Shown piece after piece: positions 43,506 through 51,582 of a DNA stretch of 64,000 nucleotides (positions within the stretch are counted from its first letter, which is position 1; each line of letters opens with the position of its first letter). Both the position numbers and the translations under genes were made by a program. The DNA is from Diaphorobacter caeni (GTDB lineage: Bacteria; Pseudomonadota; Gammaproteobacteria; Burkholderiales; Burkholderiaceae_C), in assembly GCF_015354245.1 (NCBI RefSeq), contig NZ_JADKYZ010000006.1, positions 62,001 to 126,000 of the forward strand, written 5' to 3'. Under the pieces are notes generated by a model. The model was not told the DNA's origin, made no database searches, and saw only the letters and a program-made list of their open reading frames with translations.

Positions 43506-44168
43506 ATGGCGACGATCAAGAAAACGGGCGACGACAGTGCGCCGAATCTGCAGCCGCCCAGTTACTGGCAGGAGGCCTGCAAGCATCTGATGAAGAAGGA
43601 TCGCGTGATGCGCCGCCTGATTCCGGAGCTCGGCAATGTCTCGCTGACGCTGCGCGGTGACGCGTTCACGACGCTTGCGCGCAGCATCGTCGGCCAGCAG
43701 GTGGCGGTGGCGTCGGCGCAGCGGGTCTGGGAGAAATTCGCGTTGCTGCCCACCGAGATGACGCCCGGCAACGTGCTGCGTCTCAAGGTGGACGACATGC
43801 GCGCTGCAGGTCTTTCCGCGCGCAAGGTGGAATACCTTGTCGACCTCGCGCTGCATTTCGACAGCGGCCGCCTGCATGTGGGCGAGTGGGACGGCATGAC
43901 CGATGAAGCCATCGTCGATGAGCTGGTCGCCATCCGAGGCATCAGCCGCTGGACTGCGGACATGTTTCTTTTGTTTCATCTGGGCCGTCCGAACGTGATG
44001 CCGCTCGATGACCCTACACTTCTGCAAGGTATCAGCAACCAGTATTTCTCGGGGGAGCCGGTCAGCCGCAGCGATGCCCGCGAGGTCGCCGAGGCGTGGA
44101 AGCCGTGGTGCAGTGTTGCAAGTTGGTATATTTGGAGATCGCTTGCTCCGATGCCTGTGCAGTGCTGA
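43506..44168 (+). CDS. DNA-3-methyladenine glycosylase, AlkA/HhH-GPD type
   Basis: A 220-residue helix-hairpin-helix glycosylase that removes alkylated bases. The HhH-GPD core is visible: ARSIVGQQVAVASAQRVWEK, the hairpin VAIRGISRWTADMFLLF, and the catalytic aspartate in MPLDDPTL. It lacks the N-terminal domain of E. coli AlkA, resembling shorter AlkA-like enzymes. Start 43506. It sits between cysS and accA, 125 bases before the latter. Confidence 0.92.
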   Translation: MATIKKTGDDSAPNLQPPSYWQEACKHLMKKDRVMRRLIPELGNVSLTLRGDAFTTLARSIVGQQVAVASAQRVWEKFALLPTEMTPGNVLRLKVDDMRAAGLSARKVEYLVDLALHFDSGRLHVGEWDGMTDEAIVDELVAIRGISRWTADMFLLFHLGRPNVMPLDDPTLLQGISNQYFSGEPVSRSDAREVAEAWKPWCSVASWYIWRSLAPMPVQC

Positions 44169-44293
44169 TCGTCCAAAAACCGAACATCGATCATTGATGC
44201 AAACAGTTGCAAATTTCGCGCAGACGCGCCTTAATCGCGTGCGCGCCGAGAAATCGGGCAATTGGGGCAGACAAGCGCCCAAGGAGAATTACG

Positions 44294-45271
44294 TTGGCTA
44301 AAAAAACATTTCTGGACTTCGAGCAACCCATCGCGGAGCTGGAGTCCAAGATCGACGAGTTGCGCTATGTTCAGAACGAAAGCGCAGTGGACATCTCCGA
44401 AGAGATCGACCAGCTCAGCAAGAAGAGCCATCAGCTCACCAAGGATATCTACAGTGACCTGACCCCGTGGCAGATCACCAAGATCGCGCGCCATCCCGAG
44501 CGCCCCTACACCATGGACTACGTGCGCGAGATCTTCACCGATTTCGTCGAGCTGCACGGTGACCGCCACTTCGCGGACGACCTGTCCATCGTCGGCGGTC
44601 TGGCCCGCTTCAACGGACATCCCTGCATGGTGCTGGGCCAGCAAAAGGGCCGCGACACCAAGGAGCGCGCTGCGCGCAACTTCGGCATGAGCCGTCCCGA
44701 GGGTTATCGCAAGGCGCTGCGCCTGATGAAGACCGCCGAGAAGTTCAAGCTGCCGGTGTTCACCTTCGTGGACACGCCCGGTGCGTATCCCGGCATCGAC
44801 GCGGAAGAGCGCGGCCAGTCCGAAGCCATCGGCCGCAACATCTTCGAGATGGCGCAACTGGAAGTGCCCATCATCACCACCGTGATCGGTGAGGGCGGCT
44901 CCGGTGGCGCGCTGGCCATTGCCGTGGCCGACCAGGTCATCATGCTGCAGTACTCGGTCTATTCGGTGATCAGCCCGGAAGGCTGCGCGTCGATTCTCTG
45001 GAAGACCAGCGACAAGGCGCAGGACGCGGCCGATGCCATGGGCATCACCGCCCACCGCCTGAAGGCGCTGGGTCTGGTCGACAAGATCGTCAACGAGCCC
45101 GTGGGTGGTGCGCACCGCGACCACAAGCAGATGGCCTCGTTCCTCAAGCGCGCGCTCGGCGACGCCTACCGCCAGCTCTCCGACCTCAAGACCAAGGAAC
45201 TGCTCGATCGTCGCTACGAACGTGTGCAGAGCTATGGCCGTTTCAACGACACCAAGGCGGAAAACGCCTGA
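44294..45271 (+). CDS. accA: Acetyl-CoA carboxylase carboxyltransferase subunit alpha
   Basis: AccA, with AccD, transfers the carboxyl group from biotin to acetyl-CoA to make malonyl-CoA for fatty acid synthesis. The 325-residue protein starts at a TTG (44294) chosen for AAGGAG 9 bases upstream and for the conserved beginning [20 protein letters not shown]. Family blocks [31 protein letters not shown] and [19 protein letters not shown] are intact. A longer frame starting at 44207 lacks support. A UUCG-loop terminator hairpin follows at 45313. Confidence 0.97.
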   Translation: MAKKTFLDFEQPIAELESKIDELRYVQNESAVDISEEIDQLSKKSHQLTKDIYSDLTPWQITKIARHPERPYTMDYVREIFTDFVELHGDRHFADDLSIVGGLARFNGHPCMVLGQQKGRDTKERAARNFGMSRPEGYRKALRLMKTAEKFKLPVFTFVDTPGAYPGIDAEERGQSEAIGRNIFEMAQLEVPIITTVIGEGGSGGALAIAVADQVIMLQYSVYSVISPEGCASILWKTSDKAQDAADAMGITAHRLKALGLVDKIVNEPVGGAHRDHKQMASFLKRALGDAYRQLSDLKTKELLDRRYERVQSYGRFNDTKAENA

Positions 45272-45312
45272 TCGTTCACCGGTTCGGGCCACCAAGCGCC
45301 CGACACCATGCA

Positions 45313-45341
45313 CGGCGGCCCTTCGGGGCCGTTGGCGTTTT
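45313..45341 (+). terminator. Terminator hairpin after accA
   Basis: CGGCGGCCC-TTCG-GGGCCGTTG (45313-45334), a 9-bp stem with two G-U pairs and a UUCG tetraloop, is followed by GCGTTTT. It lies 42 bases after the accA stop. Confidence 0.75.
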
Positions 45342-45388
45342 CGGGAGAGGGTTGGTGCTAACCTTGTCCTCGCACTGCCAAGCAAACC

Positions 45389-46327
45389 ATGAGCCTCACT
45401 TTCGAAACCGCCCTCCAGTCGTTCCGGCCGCAATTGCCCTTGGCTGTGGCGCTGAGCGGTGGTGCGGATTCGACCGCCTTGCTGATCGCCTGCGCGGCGC
45501 ACTGGCCGGGGCAGGTGTGGGCGTTTCATGTCCATCATGGTCTGCAGACGGCGGCCGACGGCTTCGAGGCGCATTGCAGGGCGTTGTGCGAACGGCTTGC
45601 CGTGCCCATCCAGGTGCGGCATGTCGATGCCAGGCACGCGAGCGGGCAGAGCCCCGAGGATGCAGCGCGTCAGGCGCGATACGCTGCGCTGGAGGACATG
45701 CTCGGCGAGGCGCGTGATGTCCGCGCCATCGCGCTTGCTCAGCATGCGGACGATCAGATCGAAACCATCATGCTTGCGCTGTCGCGCGGCGCGGGGGTCG
45801 CGGGCATCGCCGCCATGCCGATGCAATGGGCGCGGGCGGGGGTGGACTGGCATCGACCGCTCCTGCGAACCGGGGGCGAGGACATCCGCCGCTGGCTGAA
45901 AGAGCGGGACGCCGAATGGGTGGAAGACCCTACAAACGCGGATGAACGCTACACCCGCAACCGCATCAGAAGGCATGTGTTGCCCACGCTCGAGAGCGTG
46001 TTTCCGCAGTTTCGCGACACCTTCGCGCGCAGCGCCGAGCATGCCGCGCAGGCGGCAGAACTGCTGCAGGAATTGGCCGATCAGGATCTGCTGAATGTCG
46101 GCAATCCCCCGTCCATCAAGGCTTTGCGGGCCTTGAGCCGCGCGCGGCAGGCGAACGTTCTGCGCCATTGGCTGCGTGTTGCACACGCCACCACGCCGAG
46201 CGCGGCGCAGCTTGGCGCGCTGCTCGATCAGGTCGCCGCATGCACCACGCGCGGGCATCGGATTCACCTCAAAGTCGGGCGCGGATTCATCGAACGAAAC
46301 GACGGCCTGCTCGATTGGTACAATTGA
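45389..46327 (+). CDS. tilS: tRNA(Ile)-lysidine synthetase
   Basis: TilS converts the wobble cytidine of a minor tRNA-Ile to lysidine, changing AUG to AUA reading. The 312-residue protein has the PP-loop SGGADSTALL near residue 23, the FHVHHGLQ block and the QHADDQIETIML block. It is shorter than E. coli TilS because the last domain is reduced, as in many betaproteobacteria. The ATG at 45389 is clear. lysC starts 104 bases downstream. Confidence 0.95.
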   Translation: MSLTFETALQSFRPQLPLAVALSGGADSTALLIACAAHWPGQVWAFHVHHGLQTAADGFEAHCRALCERLAVPIQVRHVDARHASGQSPEDAARQARYAALEDMLGEARDVRAIALAQHADDQIETIMLALSRGAGVAGIAAMPMQWARAGVDWHRPLLRTGGEDIRRWLKERDAEWVEDPTNADERYTRNRIRRHVLPTLESVFPQFRDTFARSAEHAAQAAELLQELADQDLLNVGNPPSIKALRALSRARQANVLRHWLRVAHATTPSAAQLGALLDQVAACTTRGHRIHLKVGRGFIERNDGLLDWYN

Positions 46328-46431
46328 CAGGTTTTGGATTCAACTTTTTTGTACGAAACGTCGGCGCGCCAAAACAGCCTTCAGTCCATTTGCGCCGTGA
46401 TTGAAAAAAGTTTCGTCACCCCGAAAATTCC

Positions 46432-47694
46432 ATGGCACTGATCGTTCATAAATACGGCGGCACATCGATGGGCTCTCCCGAGCGCATCAAGAACGTCGCC
46501 AAGCGCGTGGCCAAATGGGCGCGGGCAGGCCACCAGATGGTGGTGGTGCCCAGCGCCATGAGTGGTGAAACCAACCGCCTGCTGGGCCTGGCCAAAGAGC
46601 TGGCTCCCTCGCGCGTTTCCACGGCCTATCACCGAGAACTCGACATGCTGGCCGCCACTGGCGAACAGGCTTCGTCCGCGCTGGTGGCCATCGCCATGCA
46701 GGCCGAAGGTCTGGAGTCGGTGAGCTACGCCGGCTGGCAGGTGCCGGTGCGCACCGACAGCTCCTTCACCAAGGCCCGCATCGAGTCCATCGACGACAAG
46801 CGCGTGCGCGCCGACCTGGACGCCGGCAAGGTCGTGATCGTCACCGGATTCCAGGGCATCGACCCGGACGGCAACATCACCACTCTCGGCCGTGGCGGCT
46901 CGGACACCTCCGCAGTGGCGATCGCCGCAGCGATGAAGGCGGCCGAATGCCTGATCTACACCGACGTGGACGGCGTGTACACGACCGACCCGCGCGTGGT
47001 CCCCGAAGCCAAGCGCCTCACGACGCTGAGCTTCGAAGAAATGCTGGAAATGGCGAGCCTCGGCAGCAAGGTGCTGCAGATCCGCTCGGTCGAATTCGCA
47101 GGCAAGTACAAGGTGCCGCTGCGCGTGCTCTCCAGCTTCACGCCCGTGGACATCGACGTCAACGAAGAGGCCGTATCCGGCACGCTGATCACTTTTGAGG
47201 AAGACGAAAAAATGGAAAAAGCTGTCGTTTCCGGCATCGCTTTCACCCGCGACGAAGCCAAGATTTCCGTGCTCGGCGTGCCCGACACCCCCGGCATCGC
47301 CTACCAGATTCTGGGCGAAGTGGCAGAAGCCAACATCGACGTGGACGTGATCATCCAGAACCTGAGCAAGGACGGCAAGACCGACTTCAGCTTCACGGTG
47401 AACCGCAACGACTACCAGCGCACCATCGACCTGCTCAAGGACAAAGTGCTGCCCAAGCTCGGCGCCCAGGAAGTCGTCGGCGACACCAAGATCGCCAAGG
47501 TCTCCATCGTCGGCATCGGCATGCGCAGCCACGTTGGCGTCGCCAGCAAGATGTTCCGCGCGCTGAGCGAAGAGGGCATCAACATCAAGATGATCTCCAC
47601 CTCGGAAATCAAGACCTCGGTCGTGATCGACGAAAAATACGTCGAACTCGCCGTGCGTGCCCTACACAAGGCATTCGAGCTGGATCAAGCGTAA
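46432..47694 (+). CDS. lysC: Aspartate kinase
   Basis: LysC phosphorylates aspartate, the entry step to lysine, methionine and threonine. The 420-residue protein begins with the kinase motif VHKYGGTSMGSPERIKNVAK, and contains FTKARIESIDDK and GRGGSDTSAVAIAA. The C-terminal third holds two ACT domains (EKAVVSGIAFTRDEAKISV; KVSIVGIGMRSHVGVASKM), so feedback control by lysine and/or threonine is expected. It is of the Corynebacterium/Pseudomonas type, monofunctional; an internal start producing a separate beta subunit is possible but not shown. The tRNA-Ser gene begins 64 bases downstream. Confidence 0.97.
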   Translation: MALIVHKYGGTSMGSPERIKNVAKRVAKWARAGHQMVVVPSAMSGETNRLLGLAKELAPSRVSTAYHRELDMLAATGEQASSALVAIAMQAEGLESVSYAGWQVPVRTDSSFTKARIESIDDKRVRADLDAGKVVIVTGFQGIDPDGNITTLGRGGSDTSAVAIAAAMKAAECLIYTDVDGVYTTDPRVVPEAKRLTTLSFEEMLEMASLGSKVLQIRSVEFAGKYKVPLRVLSSFTPVDIDVNEEAVSGTLITFEEDEKMEKAVVSGIAFTRDEAKISVLGVPDTPGIAYQILGEVAEANIDVDVIIQNLSKDGKTDFSFTVNRNDYQRTIDLLKDKVLPKLGAQEVVGDTKIAKVSIVGIGMRSHVGVASKMFRALSEEGINIKMISTSEIKTSVVIDEKYVELAVRALHKAFELDQA

Positions 47695-47758
47695 GCAGGT
47701 TCAAAAAAACGGCTGAGTTCCCAAAACTCCGTTTGGAGTGGGTTACAATAGCTGCATT

Positions 47759-47851
47759 GGAAACGTGACCGAGTGGCCGAAGGTGCTCCCCTGCTAAGGG
47801 AGTATGGGGTGTAGAGCCTCATCGAGGGTTCGAATCCCTCCGTTTCCGCCA
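47759..47851 (+). tRNA. tRNA-Ser (anticodon GCT)
   Basis: A 93-base tRNA. The acceptor stem is GGAAACG/CGTTTCC. The anticodon stem CTCCC/GGGAG has loop CTGCTAA with anticodon GCT, reading AGC and AGT. A long variable arm follows (TATGGGGTGTAGAGCCTCAT), then the T-arm GAGGGTTCGAATCCCTC, and an encoded CCA end. These are serine tRNA features. Its 3' side is followed by integrase debris, so it has probably been an integration target. Confidence 0.97.
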
Positions 47852-47860
47852 AGAAATAAA

Positions 47861-47892
47861 GCCTAAGTGATCGATTCACTTAGGCTTTTTCT
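47861..47892 (+). terminator. Intrinsic terminator after tRNA-Ser
   Basis: GCCTAAGTGA (47861-47870), loop TCGAT, TCACTTAGGC (47876-47885), then TTTTTCTTTT. A perfect 10-bp stem with T run, 9 bases after the tRNA. Confidence 0.9.
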
Positions 47893-47926
47893 TTTGGAGT
47901 CTCTGCAAGTGACACCCCAACTGACA

Positions 47927-48130
47927 CTATTTCCCTCTCGTTCCTGTGCCGCCCTCTGGCAGGCTGATGGCGGCGTTGATCGCATTCCGGTTTCGACCTT
48001 GGTCCACGTTGGGGATCCACTTCGCGTAGTCCTTCATCATGACCTGCAGGCTTTGGCCGTGCTGGCGCGCCACGTACCAAGGGGTAGCACCCGCCATCAG
48101 AACGTGACTGACGAATTTCGCAGATCGTTC
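47927..48130 (-). pseudogene. Tyrosine-recombinase integrase, C-terminal remnant
   Basis: The minus strand encodes a 67-residue fragment that reads like the end of a phage-type integrase: FVSHVLMAGATPWYVARQHG followed by MMKDYAKWIPNVDQGR. The tyrosine in DYAKWIP matches the position of the catalytic tyrosine. The upstream part of the frame is not integrase-like and the RHTFAS-type block is damaged, so the gene is broken. It lies 75 bases from the tRNA-Ser 3' end, a normal place for an integrase. This suggests a decayed genomic island or prophage. Confidence 0.7.
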
Positions 48131-48231
48131 GGAAGGGAGTGTCGGATCTTGCCGTGTTTGAGCGCGGCGCTGTTGCGCCACTCCGGTTCTGCAGCGCGGT
48201 AGGCTCGCCAGATGAGTGAATCGAGCTGGGG

Positions 48232-48432
48232 CGCAAGCGTTACCGCACCACAAACTGGAAGGTGTACAACGCAGCATTGAAGGCAAGGGGCGGCTTGACG
48301 ATCTGGCTGAATTCTGGGCTGCAGTGGTTCGCGCCTCCAAGCGGCACGCGTGGCCGCAATCGCACCTTCTCAGATGCTGCCCTCGAGTTTTGCCTGACCA
48401 TCAAATGGCTGTTCGGCTTACCCTCAGGCTGA
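48232..48432 (+). pseudogene. IS5-family transposase, N-terminal remnant
   Basis: The plus strand reads RKRYRTTNWKVYNAALKARG, then LTIWLNSGLQWFAPPSGTRG and RNRTFSDAALEFCLTIKWLF, ending in GLPSG and a stop. This closely follows the first 70 residues of IS5-group transposases. No start codon is in frame upstream and the protein stops before the catalytic DDE region, so it is a dead fragment. Confidence 0.75.
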
Positions 48433-48454
48433 TTTATGCGCCAAAGCCGTTCAG

Positions 48455-48476
48455 ACCACCTTTGGGTGGTTTTTTT
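48455..48476 (+). terminator. Intrinsic terminator hairpin
   Basis: ACCACC-TTTG-GGTGGT followed by seven T residues. It lies 22 bases after the transposase remnant and may be a leftover of an inserted element. Confidence 0.75.
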
Positions 48477-48557
48477 GGCGAGCGACCTGCCCAGGGTTGT
48501 GAGTTTTGAGCTGTATCAAACGAATCTGACAGTTGTTGACCGTCATCCTGTGAGCCC

Positions 48558-48845
48558 ATGCTCGACACTGAGGTGATGGCAGAGAACCTCGATATCACAC
48601 CCATAATCGACGCGTTTCATGCGCGCGCAGAGTATCTTGACAGCGTCGAAGATCCGTTCGACCTAGATCCCGCCATTGTGAAATTGGCGCAATGGATCAC
48701 CAAAGAAAAGCGCTGGCTGACAAAGGATGATCTGGAAGCTCTATGCGATGTTGGCGGGATGCTGTTCCGCAAGCAGTTGCTCCGACATGCCCAGGCAAGC
48801 GCGACTACCAATGAGCGGGTTGATCGGGTGGCCATTGATCCGTGA
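48558..48845 (+). CDS. Hypothetical protein, 95 residues
   Basis: A 95-residue acidic, mostly helical reading frame (DPAIVKLAQWITKEKRWLTK is its most structured part) with no signal peptide or membrane segment. I recognise no family. A start at 48576 is as likely as 48558 and no good ribosome-binding site is visible for either. It lies in the region of insertion debris next to tRNA-Ser, so it may be a small cargo gene or a remnant. Its codon use looks protein-like, but confidence is modest. Confidence 0.45.
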   Translation: MLDTEVMAENLDITPIIDAFHARAEYLDSVEDPFDLDPAIVKLAQWITKEKRWLTKDDLEALCDVGGMLFRKQLLRHAQASATTNERVDRVAIDP

Positions 48846-48958
48846 GATCTGATTCATGGAACTTGCCGAGGGGAGGGCTGATCCATGGTTCAGGCCCGCC
48901 GCCACCGGAGCATCCACTCAACGTCCATCCTCTCTTGGCGGTGACGCTGCGCGGATCA

Positions 48959-49300
48959 TCAATCTTCAGTGAGGGGGCCGGGTCGAGCGGGGTCATTCCG
49001 CCGACGCCTCAGAATCTTGGTCTGCCAGCGGCGTCCCGTCTCTTTCTTTAAACCAGCGCTTGTTGTGATGGCGAGATAGTTGTGGTCAGGTGTGTTGCTC
49101 GCATCCTCTGAGATTTCTGCGCGAATCACGGATGGAAATTCATCCTTGTCCAAGCCGAGCACGGCGCTCAGCAGTTGGACCTGAATGCGAATTTCAATGC
49201 AACTGCATCCTTGATGGTGGTGCCACCTCCCTTGACCCATGATGAACAATCGCGAAGGTTGACTGCACACAGGACATGATGATTTCTTATATTCATTCAT
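48959..49300 (-). CDS. Hypothetical Cys-rich protein, 113 residues
   Basis: A possible 113-residue protein starting MNEYKKSSCPVCSQPSRLF. Its N-terminus has CPVC and a later HHHQGCSCIEI, which could form a zinc ribbon. The C-terminus (RRWQTKILRRRRNDPARPGP) is very basic and could be non-native sequence. No family recognised. It lies in a region of debris and may be decayed. The bases from 49301 to 49542 contain no supported gene. Confidence 0.35.
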   Translation of the reverse strand: MNEYKKSSCPVCSQPSRLFIMGQGRWHHHQGCSCIEIRIQVQLLSAVLGLDKDEFPSVIRAEISEDASNTPDHNYLAITTSAGLKKETGRRWQTKILRRRRNDPARPGPLTED

Positions 49301-49542
49301 GGGCCCCATCATGGCACTTGATATGAGTCAATTGACAATATCTGTGTATTTATTGACATTTCGCGGGCTTGTTCCATTGTTCGGAATCGCTTCACGACAG
49401 TCTGTCTGAGTCGTTGCACTCCACCAGCGTTCGCCCCAAACCTGCCAAGCTCGCCCTGTATCAGTGAAGCAGCGGAAGCCCGGTGGGGAGACCCGCCACT
49501 GAAGAGTGGCGAAGGCGGCGTCCTTTGATGACTGCCATTTCC

Positions 49543-50334
49543 TCAGACTTTTTTTCTTAGGCGGAGTGCTCCAGCGCAGGCCAGCAGCAAGCCCATGATT
49601 GAGAGCGTCAGTGTCCCAGCAGTTGGAACGGGTTTGGCGGAGAGGGATGGGTCCGTGCACATCCCGGGCGTTGCATCCTTGCCCGCTGCGCCTGGTGCGC
49701 CCGGAGGTCCGGCAACGCCCGCCAAGCCAACGGCACCGTCAGGCCCCGCCGGGCCTTGCGGACCCGGAAGACCGGGACGCCCAATATAGGGTGTGGTGCA
49801 CGACAAGCTCACCAGAGTTGGCGCAGTCCGATCATTCGGATCATTGCTTTCCAGATGCTGACTACGGGTGATTGGAAACGTCAGTGTGGAATCCTGGCCG
49901 CACATCTTGGCGGCATAGGTGGGCCAGACGATCGGAATCGTGATCATGCAATCAGTCGTCGGCACTCCAATATTGTTGCCGTCAGTCGTTGCCATGTCAT
50001 GACCTGGCACCGCAGCTACCGTAGATCCGCAGCCATTGGAAGCCGGGCCTGCCGAACTGATCTGCAGGGGGAAGGGCAATTCGATACTTGCGCCGAATTC
50101 GCCAGTCGACCAGGTCCCCTGACCGAATCTTGAAACCTTCAACGTCAAAGTCGAAGTGCCACCGGGCGCCACATCAGTGACGGACATGGTGGCTTCCAGT
50201 TCTGCGCGATAGTTCACTTGTGCGAACGCGCTGGCACTGCCAAGTACCATGCCCAGCGTCACGGCCATTTGCAGCGCCCTCAGGGGGGCGTGCACCTCAT
50301 GGGTGCCGCTTTGTATATTGGCTGATTTGCCCAT
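49543..50334 (-). CDS. Secreted protein with collagen-like tail and C-terminal sorting-type anchor
   Basis: A 263-residue protein. A signal peptide (MAVTLGMVLGSASAFA) is followed by a beta-rich domain (CMITIPIVWPTYAAKMCGQD is its best-conserved part), then a Gly-X-Y run of about 13 triplets (GRPGLPGPQGPAGPDG onward). The end is VPTAGTLTLSIMGLLLACAG with a basic RLRKKV tail, which resembles the IPTL-CTERM sorting signal. It should be exported and held at the cell surface, where the collagen-like part could trimerise. It starts 8 bases after the stop of its paralogue upstream. Function unknown; adhesion is a guess. Confidence 0.78.
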   Translation of the reverse strand: MGKSANIQSGTHEVHAPLRALQMAVTLGMVLGSASAFAQVNYRAELEATMSVTDVAPGGTSTLTLKVSRFGQGTWSTGEFGASIELPFPLQISSAGPASNGCGSTVAAVPGHDMATTDGNNIGVPTTDCMITIPIVWPTYAAKMCGQDSTLTFPITRSQHLESNDPNDRTAPTLVSLSCTTPYIGRPGLPGPQGPAGPDGAVGLAGVAGPPGAPGAAGKDATPGMCTDPSLSAKPVPTAGTLTLSIMGLLLACAGALRLRKKV

Positions 50335-50342
50335 GGTGCGGC

Positions 50343-50993
50343 TCACTTGGTGCAACAGGCGCCTGCGGGACCAGTCGCTCCAGTCGCTCCGGCTGGGCCA
50401 GCAGGGCCCTGTGGTCCATCTGCGCCGGGGGGGCCCGGTGGGCCGGGAGGGCCTGGTGGGCCAGCCGGTGGAGGTGGGGCGGGACAGCTGACGGGTGTCG
50501 GAGCCGGTGCGCCAGCGTTATCCGTGGTACCGACGATGGTGACGGTCGCATCCGGTCCGCAAAGTCCCTGCGCGTACTTGGGCCATACGAAGGACAGCGT
50601 GGTGGTGCAAGTTGCGTTCGCACCCAGCGCGTCAGCGGAAAACCCGAGGATATTGAAATTGGCGTTCGAGCCGTCGACAGCGTTCGGGCAGTCGGAGCTG
50701 ATCATCGGGTTTGGCGCGGCGAGCAGGGGCGCCGGGAGTCTCAAAGTGGTGCCGAAGCCCGTACTTCCCGCAGGATTGCCAGAGGTTTCTTTTGAGACGA
50801 AAGTCAGAGTGGCTGGCGCGCCGGCTGTGAGTGTCGTAGACGTTACGCTGGCGGAGAGCTCATACGTCTGAACGGTCGGTGGAGGCCCGACTTGCGCAGC
50901 GGCAGTCTGTACCAATGCCAACGATGTGCCCCCAACTGTCGCAACTTGGGTCAGAAGCACTCCAACCTTCCTTAGCTTTGAACTCTGAATCAT
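50343..50993 (-). CDS. Secreted protein with collagen-like C-terminus
   Basis: A 216-residue paralogue of the product at 49543. It has a signal peptide (LTQVATVGGTSLALVQTAAA), a beta-rich domain sharing FVWPKYAQGLCGPDATVTI with its partner, and about 12 Gly-X-Y triplets (GPPGPPGPPGPPGADG onward). It ends in ACCTK with no anchor. The paired cysteines at the tip could link collagen-like chains. It is the first gene of the pair. About 190 bases upstream are empty before the pseudogene at 51179. Confidence 0.75.
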   Translation of the reverse strand: MIQSSKLRKVGVLLTQVATVGGTSLALVQTAAAQVGPPPTVQTYELSASVTSTTLTAGAPATLTFVSKETSGNPAGSTGFGTTLRLPAPLLAAPNPMISSDCPNAVDGSNANFNILGFSADALGANATCTTTLSFVWPKYAQGLCGPDATVTIVGTTDNAGAPAPTPVSCPAPPPPAGPPGPPGPPGPPGADGPQGPAGPAGATGATGPAGACCTK

Positions 50994-51178
50994 GAATTTT
51001 GCAGATTGTGGAGCGCCTCAAGATGCACTTGCAGAAGCACCGGGATGACTATGAATTGATATGTATCAATGTAATCCAAAAGATACCAAAAATACAGAGG
51101 TGTTATTTTCCGAAAGCAAGCAAGACGCCTAACCAGCCTGGACTGACGACTGTCTTGTGGTGGTTGCGTTGAGTGCGA

Positions 51179-51394
51179 TCACCGAAGGACTGTTGCTTGC
51201 GTCAGTGCAATCTGTAGATCGCCGACCAGTGCCGCTTCGGCAGTCGGCGTCATTGGTACATCAACGGCACAGCTTGCTCCGACTGCAAGTGTGGCTCCCG
51301 CTGTGCAACTGTTGGTCGCCATTGAGAACGCTCCGGTGATCACCGGAGTGGCTGTCGGGCTCAAAGTTCTCCTCGCGCTGCAGCTTTGCCTCAC
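51179..51394 (-). pseudogene. Fragment of a surface protein with repeated Ig-like (choice-of-anchor D-type) domain
   Basis: The minus strand reads GAFSMATNSCTAGATLAVGA, then SCAVDVPMTPTAEAALVGDL. This is the pattern of choice-of-anchor D-type repeats (a cysteine, a GASCxVxVxFTPT stretch and a G-x-L). No complete gene surrounds it. It is probably the leftover of a larger surface protein, adjoining the collagen-like gene pair. Confidence 0.55.
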
Positions 51395-51582
51395 ACATTG
51401 GCGTGGGTTATCTGTTTGGGGGCGATTTGAAAATCGAAGTCAGCTTACGCTCGAAGCATCACCCGAACACAGCCATCAAAGAACCCGATCCGGGTGAAAA
51501 TTGTGTGCGGTTGCGCCATGCCCGTCGCTGTTGATGCGGGGCAGGATGGGTGTACTGCAGTCCCATTGAAGCCTGATCTACC

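Noticed and set aside
44231-46267. A 678-codon open frame on the minus strand
   Set aside because: It lies across accA and tilS, both clearly coding on the plus strand.
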